The notes beneath the pieces were generated by a model. The model saw only the letters and a program-made list of their open reading frames with translations. It was not told the DNA's origin and made no database searches. Below, one piece after another: positions 1 through 11,187 of a DNA stretch of 64,000 nt. The translations under genes were made by a program, and so were the position numbers. Position 1 is the first letter of the stretch; the number at the start of each line of letters is the position of its first letter. Source of the DNA: Sisyra terminalis (Eukaryota; Arthropoda; Insecta; Neuroptera; Sisyridae); the NCBI GenBank assembly GCA_958496175.1, contig OY292278.1, forward strand, positions 25,544,001 through 25,608,000. The letters run 5' to 3'.

Positions 1-24
1 AAACAAGTTTTTCAACGCCAAGCT

Positions 25-85
25 CAATACACCATGGAATTCAACGTTACACGCTGACTTCACAAGCAATTCAACGGACGCTTTT
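25..85. repeat. Dispersed repeat R6, copy 1
   Basis: A stretch of about 60 bp is nearly repeated at 33489-33550. Both carry the core TTACACGYTGA followed by AAGCAATTCAACG. I do not recognise the family and see no coding capacity. The copy probably extends past the left edge of the window. Confidence 0.55.
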
Positions 86-384
86 GCTTTTGGAATTGAA
101 GTGACCTCTCCTCTTAATGATTCTCTCATCTAGTCTTTTAATATATCTTTTAGATATTTCCTCTTGAGTCTTCTAATTTGTAAGAAAAATCCTAGGAGAA
201 ACGGAAAGCATTTTCACATTCTTTAATACTAATCTAACTTAATCTTACTTTCCATTTTGGTACTCTATATTTTCTTATTATTATTTTAGTGGGTATGATT
301 GCGTATAAATACGTGGCCGAATAAGGTCAAAACAAATAATGATAGAACAAAGCTATGACGAAACAGAACTAAGACAAAAGGCTC

Positions 385-594
385 AAGTCTCTTTTAGAAC
401 CGTCAAATCTGGCAACGTTGCATTTTTTACTTTATTTTTTATTCTTTTCGCGTTTTTTTTTTGTTAATTCAATTCTAATATGGTACATTTTTTTCTTCGG
501 TGGCTAAAATATTCAGCTGATTTATTCGCGAACAGAATAAAAAACAATGTAAATAATGCAACGTTGCCAGATTGGACGGTTCTAAAAAGGACAT
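385..594. mobile_element. TIR element MITE-1, copy A
   Basis: Non-autonomous element whose ends are inverted repeats of roughly 50 bp. The left end reads TCTCTTTTAGAACCGTCAAA and the right end is its complement. The arms also share GGCAACGTTGCATTTT and an ACTTT(G)TTTTTAAT stretch. The interior is AT-rich with no reading frame. Six further full or partial copies lie in the window (633, 12045, 12374, 17567, 18219, 23480). Confidence 0.8.
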
Positions 595-632
595 GTATCG
601 ACGTTTTAAAGAATAATTAAATAATTTCGGCT

Positions 633-784
633 CATGTCCCTTTTAGAACCGCCAAATCGGACAATGTTACATTTTCTACTTTGGCCACATTAAAATTAAA
701 AATTAACAAAAAAATCGCGAATATAATAAAAAACAAAGTTGAAAATGCAACATTGCCAAATTTGACGGCTCTAGAAGAGACATA
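633..784. mobile_element. TIR element MITE-1, copy B
   Basis: Shorter copy of the same family, about 150 bp, with left end ATGTCCCTTTTAGAACCGCC and a right end complementary to it (GGCTCTAGAAGAGACAT). It lies 38 bp from copy A, so the two form a tandem pair upstream of ARL2BP. Confidence 0.8.
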
Positions 785-1219
785 AGCCATAACTTCTTCG
801 TTCATTATTCAACTAAAATATTTCGCCATGCGTCCTTTTTAAAAATTTTGGCAACGTCGATTTATTCGCAAATTGATATAAAGGATGAGATGATGTCAGA
901 TATTAACTTGCTTGAAAGGGACCGGTACTAGTATTTCAATGAAATTTTCGACTCCTTTGATAGAATTTACAGTATAATGTTGGTCAGCGAAGAAAAATTG
1001 TAGATAATAAAAATAGGTATAAATATATTTCGAAAACATTATGTAATCTATTAGAAGCGTCTGAAATTTAATTAAAATACTTAATTTTAATAGCTTTAAT
1101 AGTTTACAAAGAATCATTTATTTATTGGCTTAAAATATCTATGTAAACATTTGTAATTTTAATCAGCTGAATGAAATAAATATGATATTATCTGTTGTAA
1201 AATAGTCTTTTCTTTTTAG

Positions 1220-1388
1220 TTGTTATTTACTGTCGTTCTATAACTATTAAGGTCTTTAGCAACTTTATGGTTAATAAAAATCCGTAATCGAGAAATCTTG
1301 AAAATTTGCTCGATACGAGGGTCGAATCCAAAACTGTCCAAAACCTTCCAGTTTTGGCGTGGTTACCTAGATCACTCGTCCACCTGTT
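1220..1388 (-). mobile_element. tRNA-derived SINE, copy S1
   Basis: Read on the minus strand, this is a SINE whose head resembles a class II tRNA (Leu/Ser type). The A-box region is a decayed form of GGTGGCCGAGTGGTC and the B-box region reads GGATTCGACCC. A body of about 90 bp follows, ending near GTAAATAACA. It is one of eight copies in the window; the SINE assignment rests on the paired A and B boxes and the shared body. Confidence 0.75.
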
Positions 1389-1738
1389 AAAATGGTTCTG
1401 TTTTGTCATGTTCTGTTCGTAAAAATTTTGTTTTGTTAAACAATGGATGAATTTTTTATAAATCTATGTTGGAAAGGTAAAAGTTTGAAATAAATAAAAA
1501 AAATGTTATTATTTAACCAATTTCATATCAGATTTATTTATAAAATATAATGGCTTTTCTTTATTTTTCTATTTTCTTTTTGTTCTGTTTTTCTATTGTT
1601 GAAATTGTCAAGTTATTAAGAACTTAACTTTTAATTGAATCGCTAAATTAAAATTCATTAAAAAATAAGATAATTTTGATTGATTCTTACCCTCTTGAGT
1701 TCTCTATTTTAAACCACGCATCATGCAACCCTTATTGC

Positions 1739-1752
1739 GTTTCCCTAGCGAC
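1739..1752 (+). promoter_or_regulatory. X-box (RFX)-like motif upstream of ARL2BP
   Basis: GTTTCCCTAGCGAC fits the degenerate RFX X-box consensus RYYNYY-N(1-3)-RRNRAC with a 2-base centre. It lies 119 bp upstream of the ARL2BP start codon. RFX factors control many ciliary genes and ARL2BP is a ciliary protein in vertebrates. The consensus is loose and a chance match within a promoter is quite possible. Confidence 0.3.
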
Positions 1753-1870
1753 CAAACAAACACAAATCAAACACTACGTTGCACCTGACAAATTTTTCGT
1801 TTACTTTCACGAACATTTCAGGTTTTCTTTTTGTAAAGTATTAAAGAAAAGCCGAAACTTTAAAGCCCCC

Positions 1871-2514
1871 ATGGCTGGCCAAATTAGTGAGGTCGGTAGC
1901 GAAATTGTCGAATGCGGTAAATTGCTCGCTCAGTGTAAAATAAAAGCTTACAATGAAGATCGTGATTTATACTTTGATGCCATTATTGGGCATATCGAAG
2001 ACTTGATTATGGACAACGACTTTCAGAATATGCAGATGAAGTTTCTTGAGAAGTATTGGCAAGAGTTTGAAGAGATTGACGAAAACAAGTTTATTTATAT
2101 GGATATATTTAAAGAATATACCGATACTATAGAAAAGTTTATCGAGGCACATCTCATGAAGAGTATTCAAGGATTTGATATGGAAGACTTTTTAAATATT
2201 CTCCAGTAAGACAATTCATTTTTAATATTTTTTTGCTACAACACTACTTTTTTAGATCAAAGAAAAATGAACTCGCAGACGAATTAGATGGAGAAATCTT
2301 TGAAATGCTCTTCACATTTACCGACTTTTTACAGTTTAAGCAAATGTTTTTAGATTACAAAGCTGTAAGTTACAAAATGTATGTTTTAAAGCCGTATTTT
2401 AATATTTTTTTTACCTTTTGATAGATGAAAGAAGGAACGTTAGCCGATTTTAGCGGAGATATTTACGTTACGAGTATGGGGATTGCGTCTGACGAAGAGG
2501 AAAGTGTTTTATAA
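1871..2514 (+). CDS. ARL2BP: ADP-ribosylation factor-like 2-binding protein (BART)
   Basis: Three exons (1871-2205, 2256-2364, 2425-2514) encode 177 residues. Introns are GT-AG, 50 and 60 nt, and phases close exactly. The product matches the ARL2BP/BART family along the whole BART domain (about residues 34-150): FDAIIGHIEDLIMDNDFQ, then KFLEKYWQEFEEIDENK, then exon 2 MLFTFTDFLQFKQMFLDYK. BART binds GTP-loaded ARL2/ARL3; in vertebrates it works at the ciliary base and in STAT3 retention. The start chosen is the ATG in MAGQISEVG. The frame stays open 195 nt further upstream, but that extension has no family resemblance and looks like 5'UTR. The human protein is 163 residues, so length is normal. 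The gene converges on Nup93, with stop codons 81 nt apart. No damage is seen. Confidence 0.95.
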
Positions 2515-2535
2515 AACCGTTGTCAAAATTTTTTT

Positions 2536-2549
2536 ATTAAACATTTATT
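2536..2549. terminator. Back-to-back poly(A) signals of ARL2BP (+) and Nup93 (-)
   Basis: ATTAAA on the plus strand (2536-2541) lies 22 nt after the ARL2BP stop. AATAAA on the minus strand (2549-2544) lies about 47 nt after the Nup93 stop. The signals are 2 bp apart, so mature 3' ends 10-30 nt beyond each would make the two transcripts overlap. Confidence 0.6.
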
Positions 2550-2595
2550 TTACTGAATGTAAATTTAAAAAAAATATATATAAAAGTAGAAGAAT

Positions 2596-5500
2596 CTAAT
2601 GCATTAATATCTCCATTTGAACTAATCGAACATTGGTGTCTCCTGGTAAACGGTATGGAATTGTTCCGGCAAAACTTGTAATCGCTTTGGCTTGATCTCT
2701 CAAAAATCGCAATTGCTACAAAAAAATATTTTTTTAAAACACTTCTTTGCACTTTAGCTTTCAACTTCTTACCGATAGTCTTTCTGAATCTTCTATTCGG
2801 CTTTTGAGTCCACTTCCGCCTTGAATATGCGAATATCGTTGATGTAAAATATTCATCGTTGCCAATAGAATATCAGGCATCACACGACAAACGTCGTTGT
2901 CCAACCCTCGAAAGTTGCTAACTTTTTCATCAACTTCATTCATTGAAAGTGGAATGAGCTGTAAGTTTTGTAAAATCTAAAAGAAAAATGATTCAATTAA
3001 AAAAATAAAATGAAAACTAACTAAAATAATACCTCAAGAGCTAAAACGTGTTGTCCACTATCATATTTGTCGAAAAAATCGAGTAAATCGCGGAGAATGT
3101 AAAACGTTGTGCATACACTTTTTGAACATCTAAAGGAGTCTCCAACGTATCGCTGAGATAATTCTTCGGCGATTAATTGTAAACGTTCTCGAGTCGAACC
3201 AGAAATTGGAGGCAGATGAACAACTTGTGAAAGCATTGAAGATAGTAGTTTTAAGACTTGTTCATGTTTCTAAAAAAATAAATAATTTAACTATATTTTC
3301 TTTTCTTTTCACTTAGTTTGACTAGATTTAATTTTATTTATATGGTATACTTCAGTTGTCAGGGATTCATTAAAAAAAAATGCAATTTAGACTGTCTTTT
3401 TGAACAATTAGAGAAAAAAGTTAAAAAAAGTAAACCTAAGATTCTGTAAATTGAATTAAATTATAGAAGCCTAGGACTTGATATTTTCTTTTGTTTCTTA
3501 ATCCAGCATTTTACGCAGTTCGTCGGGATAGTGTTAATCTACTAGGTTCATTTTCACAAATTTTACAGGGGAACGAGTAAATGTAAGCTACAAAAGTACA
3601 TAAAGCTGGTTTTTGTTTCCTGTTATATTTTGAAATTTCTATATTTAAAATGATTTATCAGTTTGTCACTTGATAGAAATTTATATTTTCTTTCTAATGG
3701 AACAAAAAAAAAACTTTAAAAATGGACTTAGTAGGCTAACGCTTTAGGCCTACGAGTTATAACCCCAAAGATAATTTAAAAAAGTGATTAAAATTACATT
3801 AGCCAAATCATAAAGTTTGATGGCATCTTCGAACAATCCCTTTTCTCTCAATTGATCGGCAACCATTTCGGCGACAATTTGTGTATTGATACCAGAAGCG
3901 CTAAAGTGGTCGACTAAGCCTTTCATTCGTGCACCATTAGACTGAATTTTTCCAAACAGTAAATCGTAGTCGCGGCATTCGAGGGCTAACTCTGAGACGC
4001 AAACGGCAAACAAATTTTGGCCATCTGAATTTGTTAAATTTCTGAAAGAAAAAATCGATTAAAGTGGTTTTAAAAAAATGTATTACTCATTACCGTAACA
4101 TGAAGAAATACTGAATTGCCTCGGCTGGGTTTGTGATTTGGAAACGGTGAACATACAACATTATGAGTCGAACAAAATTCAACCGTCGACTAGGTTTGGG
4201 GTCGGCAGGATCGACTGAAACTATATCAGAAAATAAATTGATCAAAAATTATAGTTTGCAAGATTATGCTGTTTAAATCAATACTATTGGAACAGGAAGA
4301 AAGGTTTGAAGGTGTTTGAAAAATTCTCGGGTGTTAGAATTTGTCGACTGGAACAAATTTCCATTATATACCATGCGAACGATACTAGACTAATCCAGAC
4401 CCTTAATTTTCAAACTCTTCAGAAGTACGACCACCAATTGACAGACGTATCGTATCTTATAGTTTTTGTTTTTGATCTAAAGACAAGCACACCTAATACT
4501 TGCGATTCATGGCCAATTCTGGAAAAAATTTAGCCTGACCAGTTGTAGTATTAAATTAATATAATGAATAATTAAGAAAAACAAAGAAGGTCCCTCATGT
4601 TAGGGCATTGTCGCCCTATTGTTGGGACGACGAATTATATTTTTTTAAGTGGTTGCCAAAACTCAATCCCTTCTACTCGACTCTACAACAAATATATCGT
4701 CGGCCTAAGTGTTAACATGCTTAGTCCATTTCTAATGATTTTTTTTTTGTTCCATTAAGAAGGGAATACAAAATTCTATCCAGTGACAAACTGATATGTC
4801 ACTTTAAATTTAGAAATTTCAAAATATAACATGAAACGAAAACCTTCTTTATGTACCAACTTATGTAGCTTACATTCAATTTTTTCGTTTTCCTGTAAAA
4901 TTTGTTAAAATGGACTTAAAACACTTTAGGCCGACGATATATAGTATAGTTAATAGTATAGCCTAGATTTTTCCAACCTTTTTGCATCTAGGAGCCCATT
5001 CTAGAACAACTTACTCAATAACAACAATAACCATACTCAACCTGCGGCCCACGGGCCGCATGCAGTTTACTTCGGTGTTCTGTACGGTCCAAAATAACTA
5101 GTGTCATCAAATAATTTTTTGGTGTTGTTTGGGGGCATCCATTAATTACGTGAGACAATTTTAGCTATTTTTCGACCCACTCTCCCCCCTTAGTAAGATT
5201 ACGTGAGGTTTTGCTCAACCCCCTCCCTAATTATCACGAGAGATTTTTTAAAATATGTACTTGCAATGTACATCTGTACATCATGAGCTTGTGTGCGATT
5301 TTACTCACACCCTACCCCCCCTAAACATTTCACGCAATTAGTGGATACCCCCTTTTCAACATGTTTCCAATATTGGGCTGTGATAAAGGTAAAAAACTTT
5401 ATTTATCCAGGATTGTTAGGTCTTCACCACTAGTGAAGACTATAAAGAGCTCATGTTACACTAGTTATTACACATGTTATTTATTTCTATTATTTGAAAG

Positions 5501-8500
5501 AATGCCTGTTTTTTTCTGTATAAGTTATGGTACGTGTCATGAATTAAAAAAAATAATAATGATCTATTATTGTTAATAATTGCTAAAAGTCATGGCAAAG
5601 TAAGTACTTTTACCACTTTGGTACTCCTTAGCGCTCCGGACTCTTGTCTGGACTCGGGAGGGTTGTGGATGTAAAACTCATTAGTGAGCAAGAAAATCGA
5701 TTCTGAATTAATCGATTGCGTGTAATCGATTTTTTCCAGAATCGATTATTTTTTAACATCCCTATCTTATACTTTACGTGTATTCGCTTAGAAAAAGTCT
5801 TAGTCTGTCTCTATCTTACGAATTGAAGCGGTTACTTCGATTTAATTTTATATTACAAACATCAGTGGATAGCAGCAAACAGATATATGCTGGGCGCATT
5901 ATCAATACAGATAAAAAAGACAGATTGGTCCTTTTTCGTTGATATTCGTAAAATCATGAAAAATATCAATAACATATAACATGAACTCTGAACTACTACA
6001 CTATACCTTTGTTCTACAATTGCCTGTATTGTAAATGTGTGGCCTACTTCTAAATTCTTATTACTCACTATCAAGTATTTATAATAAGTTTATATTAAGT
6101 ATTTATAACTCACTTTAAGTATTTATAAAAAAAGTTATAGGAAAAAATTCTTACTTAACGGAGATTGGACATCTCGAGGTAAAGCCAGAAGATAAACTTC
6201 ATTCAATGCAATCGCCATATGAATAGCATGTGCTCGATAACGATCGATTCTCGATAGGAATTCAATGGCTGCTTCAAACTGTCCTGTTAAAGCTAATACT
6301 TGGAAGTATAAGTGCGGTTGTTTTTGTGCTTGATAATGAGACTCTCCGTAATATTCTAAAATCGTGGTTTGAAGCTCACTAAAAGTGAGTCGTTCGCCTT
6401 CTCCATTTTCTCGAATTAGACTCAATTTGAGCCATAAATAATCGTCAGCCGTTTGTACAACTTCGGAATGCTCGTCAGCGACATCACAACATCCAAGAAT
6501 ACAGTATACTGCTCGTTTGAATGGATCAGTTGTGTTTCGAACACTTCGACGATACTGATGTTTGATCCGTTGTTCCATATCGGCGATTTTTTTCATATCG
6601 GGGTTTTGACTATATTCTTGAATTATTGGGAGTAAATCATCGGGAATTGTTCTATACAAAAAAAGAGTTAGTAAAGCAACCATTAGAAAAACAAAAGTGT
6701 TATTACCCTGGTTGACGAAGACATTGTAAAGCAGCGATAAAATCTCCACATCTGATGCAATAATAAACCATGGGCCATAATGGTCGACCATCGACCAAAC
6801 CATCTTGTAGCCCTAAATAATCTCCATGAAATCGAAGCCCAACAAAACTACGAACCAATGGGTATGTTCCTGGAGCACCTCCCAATTTAGCAATTTGTAA
6901 ATTATCCGATACAATTCGAGACATGTACGTCTTATATCTGAAAATTAATCAGTGACATTCATTTCGCATTTTTTAGAAAAAAATTCAACCTTTCTTCCAA
7001 ATAATTTTTGGCAGCTTTTATTATAAATTCAGAACCAGGAGGAGTGCAACGATTGAGAAGAGAATCTTTACTGCGAGGCAATGGCGGAAGGTCTAACATA
7101 CACTTCATGATTTCCCACATTTCGTCCACTTTCTAAAAGTTAAAGTTTATGAATAATTTCTTTTACACTAACAATTAAAAACGACATACGGAATCTTGGA
7201 ATTCATTAGCAATTTTTATAAAGCTACTGATCATTGATTCTTTGCGGTTGTTGTCCATAACATTGTTGTTGTATCGGGCAATTTCCTTGGCGAAAAGAGT
7301 TTCTTCGTATGTTAATGGAGAAGATGTGGAGAGTTCCGGTAACATGGAAGGACGTGGAGTTTTATCCAAATCTAAAAATTCTTCGGAAGGTCCAGTCATG
7401 GCGCTTAGAAGTTTATTTTTTTCCTGCTCCCATTCGTTATCGATGTATTCCCATTGGAGTTCTTGAACTTGACTTCGAGTCTAAAGTTTTATATGAAATC
7501 ACATTCATTATAATATAGCTGAAGGTAAGTTATGAAATATAAACGAAATAATAGTAGGAGTAACTTAAGCATATTGTGCTCCATTACTTACAATCAATAA
7601 ATCTGTTCTAAAAATTTTTAAATTTTTTCTATTAGGGAAAAGAGAAAAATAATCTAAATGTTTCTATTTTCTTAATTAATTCTTTCTTTTTATTACCGTA
7701 ACGTCCGAAGTTAGACTAGTTAAAAGATAGCTGGTAAGTCGAGAACAATTGGAACATCTGCCTCAAACATTTTGTGGGTAATTAAAATAACACAAGGTGA
7801 TATCCAGAGCAAAAGGGCTGGCTGTAGAAGCAACAAAAATTCAGATCCTTTTTAATGGCGATCGAGAATTTTAATGTCCTAGAATGGCTATTGTTGTCTT
7901 ATTGCTTTACAACCTTTGCCAAATTATTTATAAAAAATTATATGAAACTCTTTTGTTTTTGATTTTTCTTGAACATTTTTGTTAGAAAAAGTTATTAAAT
8001 TAATACATAAACAAATACGAGTCTAGTTCATTCTTGATATATGTTAATTATTGAACTTGACGTGCAATCTCGAAAAAGATCGAAATTAGCACCTTGCAAA
8101 AATTTTTCGCAATTGAAATGAATAAGAAAACTATTATCGGATTTTTAATGTTAGCTACAGCTAATAAATATTAACTTTAGACAGATATTACATAATATTT
8201 TTTTTTAAATTTGCTAATTCTATAAGAACAATTTTAAAGTAAGCCTACTGGTGGCCGAGTGGTCAAGGGGACCGCTCTAAAACTGATAAGTGTTGGGTTC
8301 AATCATCGTAGCGAGCGAATTTTCGATATTTCTCCATTACGGATTTTTATTAATCCTATAGTCGCTAAAGACTTTAGTAGTTAAAGCGATGGTATATAAT
8401 AATTTTTAAAAATTTTAAACTAGCTAAATAGACTAGAATGTCATAATTTCGCCTTTTTTTTGAAACAATTGAATACTAAAATTACTTGATAAAATATTGT

Positions 8501-10640
8501 GTTATGCTTTTGTAACCGATATTGTTTTTATTTCGTTTACATTTCTGAGGAGTTATGTTATATTTATTGAACAAAACAAAGCATGATAAAACAGAACGCC
8601 AATATAGAGTTCAAACACTCACAAATTTAAAAATACACTTGGGAACTTAGGTGTTATAAATATGACATGTTCTGTTTTGTCATACAGCTTTTCTTTATAT
8701 GTATCAACAAGAGCGATACCAAGCCAAAAAAACTACCTCTCTCTATGATCAATAATATAAGTATGTAGTTAAAAAATTTACCATTAGGGAACCCTGAAAT
8801 TATCTTACTAATACTGGGTTCTTATAAACCTAAAAAATGCCTTATAATTTTAAATCTCAATTACTTAAGAGTATCTATTAAGCTTAGTATCTATCATTTA
8901 TAATATTTATAGTTATCAATGTTATAATTTATATCTATCATTTTGCCAATCTTTGAATCAATATCTTTTTAAAATTCCAATTCATTGGGAAAAAAATACA
9001 AACCCTTTCATTAACTTCTTCTATAACATTCAAAATAGTGCTTTCCGTTTCATTTTTGAGAAATGTATGAATGTCTGAATCGGCAATCGGTTCGAGAGCT
9101 TCAAACGTTTTTTTCGAAATAAGCAAATCTAGCTTTTGAGATATTTGCGGCAAATCGATTCCCTTGGATCCCAACAATAAGTTACTGCAATTTAAAAAAA
9201 GAAAATATTATAAATAGTTAGGTTTATAAATAGGTTTATAAGTGTAGTATACAAGTCATGATTAGTATCGTTGCCTTTTTTAAACAATGTTTTTTTTAAA
9301 TGTTTTAATTACCACGATTTTAACTAATTTTATAAATAATTTTAATGTAAATAAATTTTAATATATAAAAAAAATTCAATTTAAAAAAAATTGTAATGTA
9401 TGTCTGCGATAAAGGAAGAAAAAAAAATTTCGATGCATATTGTGTACTTTATATTAAGAAGCCTGATGAAGGTCTAATAAAAGACCGAAACGTGTCGCTA
9501 AATTAATAATTAGTACATGGATCTACATCCTTTCATGTACACTATCCTACTAAAAACAAATAAAATTATAGTTATTTCATGGACCACGATTGAGAACTAT
9601 AAATAGAATATGATAAGAGCTAAATGTTATACTATGCATTTTTCAGTATTGAATCCAAAGAGATAATAGTAAGAAAACAGAGCTGTAAACCAGAGAAGAA
9701 AGACTTATATAGAAGTTCAATTCTGTGTTAAAAGTTTTGGCGTTTGGGAAAACTACATGATCAGAGCTTCTAGTCACCGCTTCTTCTACTTAAGCTTGGA
9801 AACAACAGTGATCAGTATTAACTTTCCGTAAAATTAGCACTAGGTAGATCACATAAGTATATTATCAAAAGAAGTAAAATGTAAATAAGACTTGAATGAG
9901 TACAAAGATCTAGATTATTTTCTTGACTATTTTTCCATTGTTCAGTTAGATTGAAGTTTTTGTTAAATGGTATGATTTGAACTGTTAAATGATATGAGTA
10001 GTATAAGTTCGAATACTTTGAGCTTATGCTACCAAACCTGGCAAGTTGTGTTAAGCTCATGGGTCCGGGTCGAGAGAAGCGAGAGTAAAGGAAATCATTC
10101 TGGTAATTGTATTTCAAATGAAAACAAAAATAGCGAGTTAATAGAGCCTCGCATGATTTCTATATTATTAGCGGTATGTTATTTGTTGGGGTCTTACATA
10201 TTCAGTTCTTACAAACTATCATTCAAGGTAAGGCCGAACTGAAAAAATATATACTTTTTAAAATTGCACAACACTCTAAAAAAAAGAAGTGTGTTGAGTT
10301 ACATTTTAATATTAATTAAAACTTGTTCAAATTTGACCCTTTTCAGCGCTATGATGAATAGAATCATTAGAACTATGTTTCTAAAGCAGTCCCTTTGGTT
10401 AATCAAAGGTGTATACAAAAGAGGAATTAAATTCATTCATGGTCCCTGGTTTATTTTTATTTTTTATATCACTTACGCTTGAATATCTTGCGAGCCGGTT
10501 TGGGCTACGCGGGCATACAACTCATTGGAGGCTTCCAATACTTGGCGAAGACTTCGGTCGACTTTGGGAAGCTCACCATTTCCTTCCAGATCATTCGCTA
10601 GCTTTTCAGCCTGGAATAACAGATCGCTAAAATCTGCCAT
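2596..10640 (-). CDS. Nup93: Nuclear pore complex protein Nup93 (Nic96 family)
   Basis: Eleven minus-strand exons: 10640-10477, 9184-9004, 7480-7190, 7132-6990, 6937-6707, 6651-6155, 4214-4094, 4041-3798, 3269-3033, 2976-2773, 2715-2596. All junctions are GT-AG and the total is 2433 nt (810 residues; human Nup93 has 819). The start MADFSDLL is nearly identical to the human protein. Clear family blocks follow: [83 protein letters not shown], and the C-terminus [14 protein letters not shown]...LVQMEILMH. Nup93 is an alpha-solenoid scaffold of the inner ring of the nuclear pore, anchoring Nup62, Nup205/188 and Nup53/35. The larger introns hold a SINE, TIR elements, hAT ends and a hammerhead-like motif. 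The gene is divergent from PGS1. It appears intact. Confidence 0.97.
3519..3757. mobile_element. TIR element MITE-2, copy 1 (in Nup93 intron 8)
   Basis: About 240 bp with inverted ends: left CGTCGGGATAGTGTTAATCT, right complement ending CTTTAGGCCTACGA. The interior matches the reverse complement of copy 2 at 4692-4942, including GTGACAAACTGAT and GTAGCTTACATT. It ends about 40 bp from Nup93 exon 8, close to that intron's donor. Confidence 0.7.
4692..4942. mobile_element. TIR element MITE-2, copy 2 (in Nup93 intron 6)
   Basis: About 250 bp with well-preserved inverted ends: left TATCGTCGGCCTAAGTGTTA, right ACACTTTAGGCCGACGATA. AAGTCCATTT lies inside each end. It lies in opposite orientation to copy 1. 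There is no coding capacity. Confidence 0.75.
5040..5352. mobile_element. TIR element, with adjacent hAT-type end fragment
   Basis: From 5131 to 5352 there are matching ends GGGGGCATCCATTAATTACG and, complemented, GGGGGTATCCACTAATTGCG: a non-autonomous element of about 220 bp with C-rich tracts inside. Just left of it, at 5040-5064, CTGCGGCCCACGGGCCGCAT resembles the subterminal part of hAT elements (compare the element ending near 42060). Both sit in Nup93 intron 6. Confidence 0.55.
5690..5766. mobile_element. Probable hAT terminal fragment with ATCGAT hairpin
   Basis: Read on the minus strand it begins TAGGGATGTTAAAAAATA, a common hAT-like end. It then forms a 54-bp near-palindrome (5695-5748) with four copies of ATCGATT. 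I cannot find the partner end with confidence. It lies in Nup93 intron 6. Confidence 0.4.
8244..8402 (+). mobile_element. tRNA-derived SINE, copy S2 (Nup93 intron 2)
   Basis: The head CCTACTGGTGGCCGAGTGGT carries a clean A box. The B-box region is GGGTTCAATCAT, slightly decayed. The body runs through ATTTTCGATATTTCTCC to the usual GGTATATAAT tail. It is antisense to Nup93. Confidence 0.8.
9454..9540 (+). ncRNA. Hammerhead-ribozyme-like motif with downstream hairpin
   Basis: CTGATGA (9463-9469) is followed by stem II arms GGTCT (9471-9475) and AGACC (9482-9486), which pair perfectly around a 6-nt loop. GAAAC (9487-9491) and GTGTC (9492-9496) follow. Flanking AGC and GCT could form a 3-bp stem I, and ACGTGT gives a minimal stem III. 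Penelope-like retroelements are known to carry such minimal hammerheads. One extra A lies between CTGATGA and stem II, so activity is uncertain. Downstream, GTACATG (9513-9519) and CATGTAC (9534-9540) form a 7-bp hairpin. The motif lies in Nup93 intron 1, antisense. Confidence 0.3.
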
Positions 10641-11187
10641 CGTAAACTAAAAGTATTAATAAACAATAAATTTTGAGGTTAGAGTCACATTTGAATTTTA
10701 AAATTTTTTATTCAGATTTTACCGAGTTTCATATGATTTTAAACTGTGTAGGATACCAGAATGGACCACTGATTGATAATATATAATATTTTCACGACGA
10801 ATAAGATAAAAATTGTTTCAATTTTTTTAAAAAATGAAAAAACCGCTCTTCAGTAAAGACCAGTGAAGAATTAGTTTTCCATCACTGTTCATAACCGTTT
10901 GGTACGGAAGATAGGCAATTTTAATTCAATTTGTTGAAAGATTAATTGGATTAATTTAAATTAAAAAAAGGCTTAAGGTATGAAAATTACTATGAAATAT
11001 TCTGAAATTTTTCCAAATACATTAAATTTATAAAAGAAAACCGAAGACAACAATGTTTAATTGATCAAATCCCTGACTATTTTTGCGAGGTTAGAATCAA
11101 CAACTGGGTAATATGTAGATTTGAATCTGATGCATCTACTAACTAAAAATGTATTTTTCTCATTTTGTAGAAAAAAAAACATCAACA
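10641..11187. promoter_or_regulatory. Divergent promoter region of Nup93 and PGS1
   Basis: 547 bp separate the two start codons, so one short interval must serve both genes. I see an initiator-like TTCAGTAAAG near 10849 but no TATA box I would trust. On the PGS1 side, TACTAAC near 11134 followed by a pyrimidine-rich TTTCTCATTTTGTAG (to 11170) is a textbook branch point and acceptor. PGS1 therefore probably has a 5'UTR intron; AAG|GTATGA at 10978 is a possible donor. Confidence 0.6.
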
